From assembly GCA_019637295.1 (NCBI GenBank), contig JAHBVX010000002.1, positions 992,001 through 1,056,000 of the forward strand: 64,000 bases of DNA. Direction: 5' to 3'. The number at the start of each line of letters is the position of its first letter. The stretch's first letter is position 1. The position numbers and the translations under genes are program-made. Below are positions 54,020 to 63,802 of this stretch, in pieces. The notes beneath the pieces were generated by a model. The model saw only the letters and a list, made by a program, of their open reading frames with translations, was not told where the DNA came from and made no database searches. The DNA is from Polyangiaceae bacterium (lineage in GTDB: Bacteria; Myxococcota_A; Polyangia; Polyangiales; Polyangiaceae).

Positions 54020-57000
54020 ATGAGCGAGAAGCCCCAGCAGTCCCCCAAGGCCAAGACGATTCAACGCGTGGTGCTGGCGCTGCTCGCGCTGGCGGTCATC
54101 GGCTCGGTGATCGCCTACGTGGTCACCCGCAGGCCACCCCCCGTGCGGGCCGGCGCCATCCAGGCGCGGCTCGAGCTCGCGGCCGGGGAGGTCACCGTCG
54201 ATCAAGGGGAGGGAGCCGTGCGCGCTGCGAGCGGGGCGCCGCTGAAGAGTGGCGCGCGCATCGAGACGGGTAAAGGTGCGCGGGCGCTGGTGCGTCTCCC
54301 GGACGGCTCGCGGCTGTTCCTACGCGACGACAGCGTGGCGGTTCTGGGCGCCGAGAGCGTGGTGCTCGAGAAGGGGGAGTACTTCGTCGACGCACCACCG
54401 ACGGATCGCGAGGCCTTGGCCCACACGGCCGGAGAGATCGTGGTCGCGGCGGCCGATGCGGGCTTGTCGGTGCGGCGCGATGGCGAAGGAGCCGTCGTGT
54501 ACGTCGCTCGCGGCGCCGCGACGGTGACGTCCAAGGGTGGCCGCGTGGAGGTGAAGGCCGGCGAGCAGGCGCTCGCCCGCGGCGCGGACAAGCCCGAGGT
54601 CGCGCCGCTCTCGTTCTGGGACGATTGGACGGGTGGCATGGCCGACTACTCGTCCGGCGCGCTGCTGGCGGGCGCTGGTCGCGGCACCATCTACGGCGTG
54701 GACGTGGGGGCTCAGGCCGGCAGCCCGGCGCGACGGTTGGAGGTGAGCAAGCAGAGCGTGCGCGCGGTGGTACGCGAGGGGCTGAGCGAGACCGAGGTCG
54801 ATCAGACCTTCTTCAACCCGACGGATCGAGCGGTGGAGGGTTGGTACTGGTTCACCTTGCCCGAGCGGGCGAGCGTGACCGGCTTCGCCCTCGAGACGGA
54901 CGGACAGTTGGTGGAGGGTGAGCTCACCGAGCGTCGCGAAGCCGCCGCCAAGTACGCCACGGCGGTGGCCACGGGTCACTCGCCCGCGATCCTGGAGTGG
55001 ATCGACAACCGCACCTACCGCGCGCGGATCTACCCCATCACTTCGGGCGGAACGCGACGCGTGGTGCTGCGCTACCTCGAGCTGACGACGCCGGTGGACG
55101 GCAAGCTGACGTACGTGTATCCGATGTCGGCCGGCGATCCGGTGCGCATCGGCGAGTTTTCGCTGTCCGTGTCGCTGGGCGAACCGGGGCAGAAGATGCG
55201 CCTGGCCACCCTCGCGGACGCGCGGGTGGAGGACGGCGGCAAGCGCGTCACGATGCGTCGCTCGGGCTACACGCCGCGCACGGACTTCCAGCTGGAGGCC
55301 ACGCTGCCCGGGTCGCGACCGCCGCTCACGGTCTCTCGCTACGCCGCCGGGGGAGAGAGCGCGGACTACCTAATGGTGCGCTACGTGCCGGACATCGACT
55401 GGAAGAGCGTGAAGCAGCAGCGCGCGGACGTGGTGGTCGTGGTGGACACGTCCGCCGCCGGTGACGAGGCAGGTCACAAGCTGAAGAGCGCCACGGCGCA
55501 GGCCATCCTGCGGGGGCTGTCGAGCGATGATCGCTTCGCGCTCGTGGCTCTGGACGTGCGCCCCAAGGTGCTGCACCCGAAGGACGGCCTGGCGGCGGCG
55601 TCGGACAAGGAGATCGAGCAGGCCCTCGAGGCGCTCGCCGATCACTCCGTCGGTGGCGCGACGGATCTGGAGGCGTCCTTCGACGTCGCGCTCGCGCGCC
55701 TGCACGGCGCCGAGCAACCCGCGCTCGTGTACGTGGGGGACGGTCTGGCCACCAGCGGCGTGATGACCGGCGAGCAGCTGATCGAGCGACTGCGCCGGGC
55801 CCTGGGCACCTCTCGGGCGCGGCTGTTCAGCGTGGGGGTCGGCACGGACGCCGCGCACGCCCTGCTCGGTGAGCTGGCGCGCGCTGGCGGCGGCATCCCG
55901 CTGCGTGTGGACGAGGCCGAGCAGACCACAGCCCGCGCGCTGGAGCTCGCCGCCGCCATCAAGACGCCCACGCTCACGGATCTCGAGCTCGATCTCGGCG
56001 CCGGGCTCGACGAGCCCTTCAGCACGGCTGCCGGCAAGGTCAGCCGCGGCAGCGAGGTGGTCGTGCTCGCCCGCACCCACCACGATCTGCCGCGCAAGGT
56101 CACGGTGCGCGGGCGGCTCGGCGGCGAGAAGTTCGAGAAGGAGTACGACGTCAAGCGCGACGACTCGGTGGTCGGCGCCTTCGTGCCCCGGCTGTGGGCT
56201 GCCGAGTACGTCCGTCGCTTGCTCGGCGCCGCCCCCGATCCGGAGCAGGAGCGCGGCCGGATCGTGGCCCTCGGGCTCGAGTACGGGCTGATGACCCCGT
56301 TCACCTCGTTCATCGCGCTGGAGAGCGAGTCGGCGTATCAGCGCATGGGCATCCCGCGCCGGCGCTCGCCGCTGCGCGGCGTGAAGCTCGGAGCGCTCGA
56401 CCCCACGAGCGAGCGACGGCTGACGGCTCGTCTGGCCGCGATGCCCGCGGCGTCCTTGCCCCTCGGCTGCAGCAAGCTCGATCGCTTGGCGGCCAGCGAG
56501 AGCGAACCGGCGAGCGCACCGCAAGCGGCCGGCGCCAAGGAGTACGCGCCGAGCCCCATCGCGCAGCAGGCCGAGGCGCTCGAGGAGAAGGGCGACCTCC
56601 CGCAGGAGCCGACCCCGGCGCCATCCCTCATCCCCGAGCCAGAGTCCGTGGCCCCGCCGTCGAACCCCTTCACGCCCCAGGCCGCGGCACCGACGGCCCC
56701 TGCCTACGCGGCCCGCCCGTCGATCGCGGGCGGCGGCGCCGCCCCGCGACGGGCGCCGAAGCTCCGCATGCCCGACCCGCTCGACGAGGAATCCGAGCGG
56801 GACGCCGATCTGCCCCGCAAGCGAGGGCTGGTCTCTCCCCCGCCGCACGCGTTGCGCGGCAGCCCGGTCGAGGTCGTGCTCAAGACCTGCAGCGACACCT
56901 CCTCGCGGCCCCTCGCTCAGCGCAGCTTGCTGTGGCAGAAGCGGCTGCGCACCGCGACCAACGCCAGCGAGCTGATCGAGCGCTACGACACGGCGCGCGC

Positions 57001-58165
57001 GGCGTGTGAGCTCGGGGACTGGCGCGCCGAGCGCACCTTCCTGGAGCTGATGCAGCGTCGCATCGACAATGGGGGCACCGCGACGGTGGTGCTCGGGCAC
57101 TTCACGTCGCGTCCGGACGTGCAGAAGCACCTCGCCAAGCTCGTGCTGCGCCGCGCGGTCGATCCCCAGCTCGTGTCCGCCGTCGAGCGCGCCGTGTTCG
57201 GCAGCGCCGTCAACTGGGTGCAGGTCGATGCCCAGCTGTCGGAGCTCGGCGATCTCGACAAGCGCATCACGAAGCTACGCGAGGAGATGGCCAAGGCGCC
57301 GGACGATCCCAACGGCGGCATCCGACTCGTCAAGCTCTTGACCCGCGCGGATCGCAAGGACGAAGCCGTCTCGCTCGGACGCCGGCTGCGCGACCAGGGC
57401 CTGCTCACGCCCACCATCGCGCGGCAGCTCGGTGACGTGCTCGCGCGCGCCGGCCACGGGGACGAAGCGGTGCGCACCTACTCGGAGATCGTCGAGTTCG
57501 ATCCCGAGAGCGTCCCCTCGCGCCGCCTGCTCGGCGACATCTACCTGGGTCACGGCTGGTACGAGCCTGCGTATCGCCAGTACAAGACGATCACCGAGCT
57601 CGACGGCAGCGACGCGCTCGGTTGGCTTCGGCTCGCCGCGGCCGCGGCCGGAACTGGCCGCATCGACGAGGCGCTCCGGCTCGAGCGCAAGGTCGCCGGC
57701 GCGCAGGGCACGCCGGGGCCGAACGATCCCAGGCGTTGGGCGCGGCTGGCCAGCGCGGCTCGCCTCGCGCGCCTGCTCTCAGAGCCTGCCGCCGGCGGCA
57801 AGACCCCGATGCCCACGGCCAGCGTCAAGCGCGAGCTGAAGGAGCTCGGACTGTTCAGCGGGCCCGGCAAGCTCGTGATCGTGACCTGGGAGGAGCTGTC
57901 GACCCAGCTCGAACTGGCGGCGCTGCTCGACGGCTCCGAGCAGAAGCTGGGGGAAGTGACGGACGCTTCGCCCATTGGGTTGTCGGCGATGCTGCTCACC
58001 TTGGCGGACGGGGAGCGCGTCAAGCTCTCGCTACGCTTGCTCAGCGAGCCGCTCGACAACGCGCTCGGGGCGCGGCGTCACGAGATCGTGTGGGACGGAA
58101 AGGACTTCCGGGTCACGGTGTCGCGCGTCGAGCTCGAGCCCCTCGGCAAGACGGTCTCGCTCTGA
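54020..58165 (+). CDS. FecR-VIT-VWA-TPR membrane-anchored protein
   Basis: This 1381-residue protein has a membrane helix near residues 15-35, a FecR-like domain (about 45-185: AGEVTVDQGEGAVRAASG, GARALVRLPDGSRLFLRDDS), a VIT domain (about 245-390: TEVDQTFFNPTDRAVEGWYWF), a VWA domain (about 470-650) and an unfolded Pro/Ala linker (about 800-930). The last 450 residues are TPR-like (PTIARQLGDVLARAGHGDEAVRTYSEI). The MIDAS motif reads DTSAAG rather than DxSxS, so metal binding may be lost in this copy. GGAG lies about 8 nt before the ATG at 54020, one of the few clear Shine-Dalgarno sequences. It follows a related VWA gene. Confidence 0.86.
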   Translation: MSEKPQQSPKAKTIQRVVLALLALAVIGSVIAYVVTRRPPPVRAGAIQARLELAAGEVTVDQGEGAVRAASGAPLKSGARIETGKGARALVRLPDGSRLFLRDDSVAVLGAESVVLEKGEYFVDAPPTDREALAHTAGEIVVAAADAGLSVRRDGEGAVVYVARGAATVTSKGGRVEVKAGEQALARGADKPEVAPLSFWDDWTGGMADYSSGALLAGAGRGTIYGVDVGAQAGSPARRLEVSKQSVRAVVREGLSETEVDQTFFNPTDRAVEGWYWFTLPERASVTGFALETDGQLVEGELTERREAAAKYATAVATGHSPAILEWIDNRTYRARIYPITSGGTRRVVLRYLELTTPVDGKLTYVYPMSAGDPVRIGEFSLSVSLGEPGQKMRLATLADARVEDGGKRVTMRRSGYTPRTDFQLEATLPGSRPPLTVSRYAAGGESADYLMVRYVPDIDWKSVKQQRADVVVVVDTSAAGDEAGHKLKSATAQAILRGLSSDDRFALVALDVRPKVLHPKDGLAAASDKEIEQALEALADHSVGGATDLEASFDVALARLHGAEQPALVYVGDGLATSGVMTGEQLIERLRRALGTSRARLFSVGVGTDAAHALLGELARAGGGIPLRVDEAEQTTARALELAAAIKTPTLTDLELDLGAGLDEPFSTAAGKVSRGSEVVVLARTHHDLPRKVTVRGRLGGEKFEKEYDVKRDDSVVGAFVPRLWAAEYVRRLLGAAPDPEQERGRIVALGLEYGLMTPFTSFIALESESAYQRMGIPRRRSPLRGVKLGALDPTSERRLTARLAAMPAASLPLGCSKLDRLAASESEPASAPQAAGAKEYAPSPIAQQAEALEEKGDLPQEPTPAPSLIPEPESVAPPSNPFTPQAAAPTAPAYAARPSIAGGGAAPRRAPKLRMPDPLDEESERDADLPRKRGLVSPPPHALRGSPVEVVLKTCSDTSSRPLAQRSLLWQKRLRTATNASELIERYDTARAACELGDWRAERTFLELMQRRIDNGGTATVVLGHFTSRPDVQKHLAKLVLRRAVDPQLVSAVERAVFGSAVNWVQVDAQLSELGDLDKRITKLREEMAKAPDDPNGGIRLVKLLTRADRKDEAVSLGRRLRDQGLLTPTIARQLGDVLARAGHGDEAVRTYSEIVEFDPESVPSRRLLGDIYLGHGWYEPAYRQYKTITELDGSDALGWLRLAAAAAGTGRIDEALRLERKVAGAQGTPGPNDPRRWARLASAARLARLLSEPAAGGKTPMPTASVKRELKELGLFSGPGKLVIVTWEELSTQLELAALLDGSEQKLGEVTDASPIGLSAMLLTLADGERVKLSLRLLSEPLDNALGARRHEIVWDGKDFRVTVSRVELEPLGKTVSL

Positions 58166-58166
58166 G

Positions 58167-58838
58167 TCAGGGCGCGCAGGTGGCGTAGTTCGGCGGCAGG
58201 TTCGCATCGGCCGAGCACGCCTTGCCGTTGGCGCAGGGCTGCCCGCCTGCGTGGCACACCTCGCGCACGTCCCGAGCAGTGACCGAGCACGCCGTGCGGC
58301 ACTTCACCTCGTCGTACTTCGGTCCGGTCCACTCCTTGGTGGCGCAGCACCGCTGCCCGGTCGGGCAGTCTTCGGGACCGTCGCAGGTGATCTCGAGCTT
58401 GTCGCAGCCGAGGCCGGAGCAGGTGCACGGGTTGCCCAGACCGGCGTTCGCGCAGTAGAGCCCCTTGCTCGAAGAAGCACAGCACGTCGCGCCCAGCGAG
58501 AAGCCGCACAGCTCGCCGCCGCAGGGGCCGGTGCCCACGCCGGTGGCGCCGCCGCTGCCCCCGCCGCTGCCGCCGCTGTGTCCCGCCTCCCCACCGGCTC
58601 CGCTCGCGCCGCTCGCGCCGCCGGCGCCGCCGCCAGCCTGGCCCGCAGCGCCCCCGCTTGCGCCGCTGCTGCCTGCGCTTCCGGCAGCGGCCCCGACGCC
58701 GCCGGTCCCCGAGTCCGCTGGCGCGCCGCCGCCCGCGCCGCCGTACAGCTGTCCGTCATCCGAGCCGCCGCAGGCGACCGCGAACAGCGCTGCGGCCCAG
58801 AGCGACTGGCCCCGAGGTCGGTGAGCTGCCCTGGCCAT
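58167..58838 (-). CDS. Gly/Ser-rich Cys-rich lipoprotein
   Basis: The 223-residue protein has a signal sequence ending in the lipobox-like AVACGG, a Gly/Ala/Ser-rich low-complexity linker at about residues 28-105 and a cysteine-rich C-terminal domain (CGFSLGATCCASSSKGLYC, CTCSGLGCDKLEITC, DCPTGQRCCATKEW). It resembles disulfide-stabilised surface lipoproteins of Polyangiales; function is unknown. Its stop is one base from the stop of the convergent FecR-VIT gene. Confidence 0.72.
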   Translation of the reverse strand: MARAAHRPRGQSLWAAALFAVACGGSDDGQLYGGAGGGAPADSGTGGVGAAAGSAGSSGASGGAAGQAGGGAGGASGASGAGGEAGHSGGSGGGSGGATGVGTGPCGGELCGFSLGATCCASSSKGLYCANAGLGNPCTCSGLGCDKLEITCDGPEDCPTGQRCCATKEWTGPKYDEVKCRTACSVTARDVREVCHAGGQPCANGKACSADANLPPNYATCAP

Positions 58839-58926
58839 GTCACCGGGAGCGTGCGCTGCTTTCAGCGGCGGTGCAACCGTTGCGGCCTGCGGGCCGGTCG
58901 CGGTCGCCGCGGGGCAGCGGCTCCGC

Positions 58927-58932
58927 TACCCT
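58927..58932 (+). promoter_or_regulatory. Putative -10 box (TACCCT)
   Basis: TACCCT ends 10 nt before the ATG at 58943, consistent with the near-leaderless pattern. No -35 match is evident. Confidence 0.3.
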
Positions 58933-58942
58933 GAGCCGAGCC

Positions 58943-59437
58943 ATGAAACCTGGGGATCATCCCGAGTTCTTCCGCAGACCCGCGCCCGAGGGCCGCTCCC
59001 GCGAGAGTGGCATTCGCTTGGATCGCGAAGGTCGTTTCTGGCACCAGGGCGGCGCCGTCGCCCACGAGGGCATGGCGGCCGCCTTCGCGAGCTGGGTCGC
59101 TCGTCACCCGGATGACGGGCGCTTCGTCCTGACGAACGGCTACGACTGGAGCTACCTGGAGGTCGAGGATGTCCCCTTCTTCGTGCACTCCCTGCGCATC
59201 GAGGGCGAGCGGGTGTGGCTGGCGCTCAGCGACGGCACGAGCGAGCCGCTCGACGCGTCGACGTTGAGCGTGGGGCAGGGGGACGCGGTCTACGTTCGGG
59301 TCAAGGCGGGCCAGTTCGAGGCGCGTTTCCGTCCCCAGGCACAGACCGCGCTCGAGCCCCTCCTGCAGCCGGGTCCGGGCGGCGAGCCCTGGCTCGTGCT
59401 CGGGGCAGGACGCTACCCGATCCCCCCGCGCTCGTGA
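58943..59437 (+). CDS. DUF1285-family protein
   Basis: The 164-residue protein matches the DUF1285 family: SGIRLDREGRFWHQGGAVAHEGMAAAF at the start and RFVLTNGYDWSYLEVEDVPFFVHSLRIEG in the middle. Family function is unknown. It has no signal peptide or transmembrane segment. The ATG at 58943 directly begins the conserved region. The serA-like gene starts 15 bp after its stop, so the two are likely co-transcribed. Confidence 0.85.
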   Translation: MKPGDHPEFFRRPAPEGRSRESGIRLDREGRFWHQGGAVAHEGMAAAFASWVARHPDDGRFVLTNGYDWSYLEVEDVPFFVHSLRIEGERVWLALSDGTSEPLDASTLSVGQGDAVYVRVKAGQFEARFRPQAQTALEPLLQPGPGGEPWLVLGAGRYPIPPRS

Positions 59438-59452
59438 TAAAAGCGCCGCCTC

Positions 59453-60664
59453 ATGAAGGTCCTGGTAGCCGATCGCCTGAACGACGCGAGCCTCGACGAG
59501 ATGCGCACCCTGGGGGCAGAGGTCGTCTATCTCCCCGAGCTCGAGTCCAAGGATTTGCCGGGGCAGCTCTCGGACGTCAACGTGCTGGTGGTGCGTGGCA
59601 CGCCGGTCGACGCTCGGGCCATGACGGCGGGGCAGGCGCTCAACTTGATCGTGCGCGCGGGGGCCGGGGTCGCCAACATCGACGTCAAGACCGCGAGCGA
59701 GCGCGGCATTTACGTCGCGGACTGCCCCGGCAAGAACGCCTCCGGCGTCGCCGAGCTCACGCTCACGCTGATCGGCTGCCTCGACCGGCGGATCCCCGAC
59801 GCGGTCGCGAGCCTGCGCGCCGGTCGTTGGGAGAAGGAGGAGTTCGCTCGAGCCTCGGGCTTGCGGGGGCGCACCCTCGGCCTCGCCGGCTTCGGGCACG
59901 TGGGCCGAGCGGTGGCGCGGATGGCGCGAGCGCTCGGGATGGAGGTGCTCGCCTGGAGTCGTTCGCTCACGCCGCATCGCGCGGCGGAGCACGACATTGG
60001 CTACGCCCCGGGGCTGATGGCGCTAGCACGCGCGAGCGACGTGTTCAGCGTGCATCTCGATCTCAATGAACGAACTTCGGGCATCATCTCTCGCTCGGTG
60101 CTCGAGGCCCTGAAGGATGGTGCTTACTTCGTCAATACGGCTCGCTCCGAGCTGGTGGACTACGCCGCGCTGGCCGAGCTCGCACCCAAGAAGGGGTTGC
60201 GCCTCGGGCTCGACGTCCTGCCGCAGGAGCCCGACACTCGGCACGGTATCTACACGAACTCGATCGTAGACACCGCGCTCGTGTACGCCACGCCCCACAT
60301 CGGCGCGTCCACGGACGAAGCGCAGATCGCCATCGCCAACGAGACCGTGCGCATATTGCGCAGCTTCATCGTCAAGGGCGAGGTGCCGAACGTCGTCAAC
60401 ATCAGCATGGCCTCTCGCGCCCGGTACCTGCTCGTCGTGCGCCACCTCGACAAGCTCGGCGCGATCGCCAACGTGCTCAACGTGCTGAAGCGACACGGGA
60501 TCAACATCCAGGAGCTCGAGAACACGGTGTTCGAGGGAGGCCGGGCCGGCTGCTGCAAGATCCGCACGGACACCCGCCCCGGCGAGGCGTGCCTCTCGGA
60601 AATCATGGCGTTTTCCGACGAGGTCCTGCACGTCGATCTGGTCACCTTGCCGAACCTCGCCTGA
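59453..60664 (+). CDS. serA: D-3-phosphoglycerate dehydrogenase-like enzyme with ACT domain
   Basis: The 403-residue protein is a D-isomer-specific 2-hydroxyacid dehydrogenase. It has RAGAGVANIDVKTASERGI, NAS..VAELTLTLI, the NAD-binding LGLAGFGHVGRAVARMA (about residues 140-160), catalytic Arg in NTARSELVD, Glu in LPQEPDT and His in TPHIGASTDEAQ. A C-terminal ACT-like domain (LLVVRHLDKLGAIANVLNVL) suggests allosteric feedback, usually by serine in SerA proteins. The product is probably 3-phosphohydroxypyruvate from 3-phosphoglycerate. A TAAAAG box lies 9 nt before the ATG. It is upstream of the rimP operon. Confidence 0.88.
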   Translation: MKVLVADRLNDASLDEMRTLGAEVVYLPELESKDLPGQLSDVNVLVVRGTPVDARAMTAGQALNLIVRAGAGVANIDVKTASERGIYVADCPGKNASGVAELTLTLIGCLDRRIPDAVASLRAGRWEKEEFARASGLRGRTLGLAGFGHVGRAVARMARALGMEVLAWSRSLTPHRAAEHDIGYAPGLMALARASDVFSVHLDLNERTSGIISRSVLEALKDGAYFVNTARSELVDYAALAELAPKKGLRLGLDVLPQEPDTRHGIYTNSIVDTALVYATPHIGASTDEAQIAIANETVRILRSFIVKGEVPNVVNISMASRARYLLVVRHLDKLGAIANVLNVLKRHGINIQELENTVFEGGRAGCCKIRTDTRPGEACLSEIMAFSDEVLHVDLVTLPNLA

Positions 60665-60711
60665 GGGCCCGCGGGCCAGGGCAGCCCGGCTTTTCCCGGT
60701 ATTTCACCGGC

Positions 60712-60740
60712 TTGCAGAGCGCCCGGCCTTTGGCTAAGCT
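60712..60740 (+). promoter_or_regulatory. Sigma70-like promoter of the rimP-nusA operon
   Basis: TTGCAG (60712-60717), a 17-bp spacer and TAAGCT (60735-60740) lie in the serA-rimP spacer. The transcript would start near 60747, leaving a leader of about 140 nt before rimP. Confidence 0.5.
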
Positions 60741-60768
60741 CCCCGCCGACAACTTGGGTGGATCCCTC

Positions 60769-60800
60769 ACGGGCCCCCTGAACAGGGTCCGTTTTTTTTT
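60769..60800 (+). terminator. Intrinsic terminator in the rimP leader (possible attenuator)
   Basis: ACGGGCCC and GGGTCCGT form an 8-bp stem (one G-T pair) with an 8-nt loop (60769-60792), followed at once by nine T residues (60792-60800). It lies downstream of a plausible promoter and upstream of rimP. CTTGGGTGGATCCCT (60753-60767) can pair with AGGGTCACCCCAAG (60810-60823), enclosing the terminator, and an alternative pairing of CCGCC..AAC (60743-60753) with GTTGGCGG (60801-60808) is mutually exclusive with it. Confidence 0.8.
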
Positions 60801-60884
60801 GTTGGCGGAAGGGTCACCCCAAGGAGTCGCGTGCGCGGCTGACCGCGCGCGGGTCGCTCCAGTCTTGGAGGGACGTCAGGAAAG

Positions 60885-61463
60885 ATGCACGTTGCCCACG
60901 AAAGACTCCCTGGCCTCGATCGAGATCGCATCCTCGCGGTCGTCGGTTCGGTGCTGTCCGCGCACGGCGTGGACGGAGTGGAGCTCGTGTGGCGCACGGA
61001 TCGCTCGGGTTGGGTGCTCGAGCTCACCGTCGAGCGCCCGGACGCGCGCCGCCCGGGGGATGGCGTCACCCTCGATCTCTGCTCGGACATCTCCCGTGAC
61101 TTGTCGGCGGCCCTCGACGTGGCGGACGTCATCCCCCAGCGCTACCGCCTCGAGGTCGGCTCGCCGGGTGTGGAGCGTTCGCTGTATGTCGCGCGCGACT
61201 ACGCGCGCTTCGCGGGGATGGTGGCCAAGGTGAAGCTCCGGGAGCCCCTGGAGGACGGGCAACGAGTCGTCAGCGGGACGCTGCACGGGCTCGACGAGGC
61301 GGGGCAGGTCGTGCTCGAGACGGACCGGGGGCTGCTCAGCCTCCCGCTCGACGCACTCGAATCAGGTCGACTGGTGTTCGATTGGAACGTGCCAGCCGTG
61401 AACAAAAACCAGCGGACGAGCGCGAGAAAGGCTCGTCGGCGGATAGCCGGCCGGGGTAAGTGA
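60885..61463 (+). CDS. rimP: Ribosome maturation factor RimP
   Basis: RimP assists maturation of the 30S ribosomal subunit. The 192-residue protein has the two-domain family pattern: an N-terminal alpha/beta domain (RILAVVGSVLSAHGVDGVELVW, ELTVERPD), the conserved LCSDISRDLSAALD and RLEVGSPGVERSLYVARDYARFAG, and an SH3-like C-terminal barrel. The ending is Lys/Arg-rich (NQRTSARKARRR). The start ATG at 60885 follows AGGAAAG immediately and GGAGG about 13 nt upstream. It is the first gene of the rimP-nusA operon. Confidence 0.95.
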   Translation: MHVAHERLPGLDRDRILAVVGSVLSAHGVDGVELVWRTDRSGWVLELTVERPDARRPGDGVTLDLCSDISRDLSAALDVADVIPQRYRLEVGSPGVERSLYVARDYARFAGMVAKVKLREPLEDGQRVVSGTLHGLDEAGQVVLETDRGLLSLPLDALESGRLVFDWNVPAVNKNQRTSARKARRRIAGRGK

Positions 61464-61473
61464 GGCCCGGACG

Positions 61474-63162
<1,689 letters not shown>

Positions 63163-63166
63163 ACGA

Positions 63167-63802
63167 GTGCTGGCTCGCGCCGACGCCCCATCGCGAAAGC
63201 GTGCGCCCGAGCGCACCTGCGCGGGCTGCCGTGAGGTCCTGCCCCAGGCTCAGCTCGTGCGCTTGGTGCTCGGGCCGGACGGGCACGTGGTGCCGGATCT
63301 GGCGGGTCGAGCGTTCGGGCGCGGCGCGTGGGTTCACCCCACCCAGCGCTGTATCGAGCGAGCGGCGCCCCGGGGGCTCGCCAAGAGCTTCCGCGCCGAG
63401 GTCAAGACGAGCGCGGCAGAACTGCACGCTGCCATTCTCGCGGCGGCCGCGCGGCGAGCAGAGAGTCTGCTGCTCGCCGCCGAGCGGGGCGGTCACCTCG
63501 CCGTGGGCGCCACGGAGGTGACCGAGGCGCTCGCCGCCGGGCGAGCGCTGCGCGTCGTCGTGGCGCGGGACGCGCGCGCGGCTGCGGAGCTCGGCAGCGT
63601 TCGCAAGGCGATCGCCGACGGCCTGGCCGTCGCGTTTGGCGACAAGGAGCTGCTCGGTCAGCTGACCCGGCGTAGCGAAACCGGGGTGGTTGCAGTAGTG
63701 GATCGAGGGCTGTGTGACGCCCTCACGCGAGTGTTCGACATGATGAGTATTCCCGAGCCCAACACAGGTGCCCGAGCGGCTGGTACCAGGGAGGACGGAT
63801 GA
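63167..63802 (+). CDS. YlxR/RnpM fused to an L7Ae-like (YlxQ) domain
   Basis: The 211-residue protein combines two small RNA-binding domains usually encoded by adjacent genes. Residues about 14-85 are YlxR (DUF448): RTCAGCREVLPQAQLVRLV and GRGAWVHPTQRCIERA. Residues about 95-190 look L7Ae/YlxQ-like: GHLAVGATEVTEALAAGRALRVVVARDA. In other bacteria YlxR (RnpM) modulates RNase P and YlxQ binds RNA. Start is GTG at 63167, 4 nt after the nusA stop. Its TGA overlaps infB (ATGA), placing it in the classic nusA-ylxR-ylxQ-infB order. Confidence 0.87.
   Translation: MLARADAPSRKRAPERTCAGCREVLPQAQLVRLVLGPDGHVVPDLAGRAFGRGAWVHPTQRCIERAAPRGLAKSFRAEVKTSAAELHAAILAAAARRAESLLLAAERGGHLAVGATEVTEALAAGRALRVVVARDARAAAELGSVRKAIADGLAVAFGDKELLGQLTRRSETGVVAVVDRGLCDALTRVFDMMSIPEPNTGARAAGTREDG

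Noticed and set aside
60665-60884. tRNA gene in the rimP leader (as in the metY-rimP operon of Escherichia coli)
   Set aside because: No cloverleaf or T-psi-C motif can be found; the structure is a terminator hairpin with an enclosing helix.
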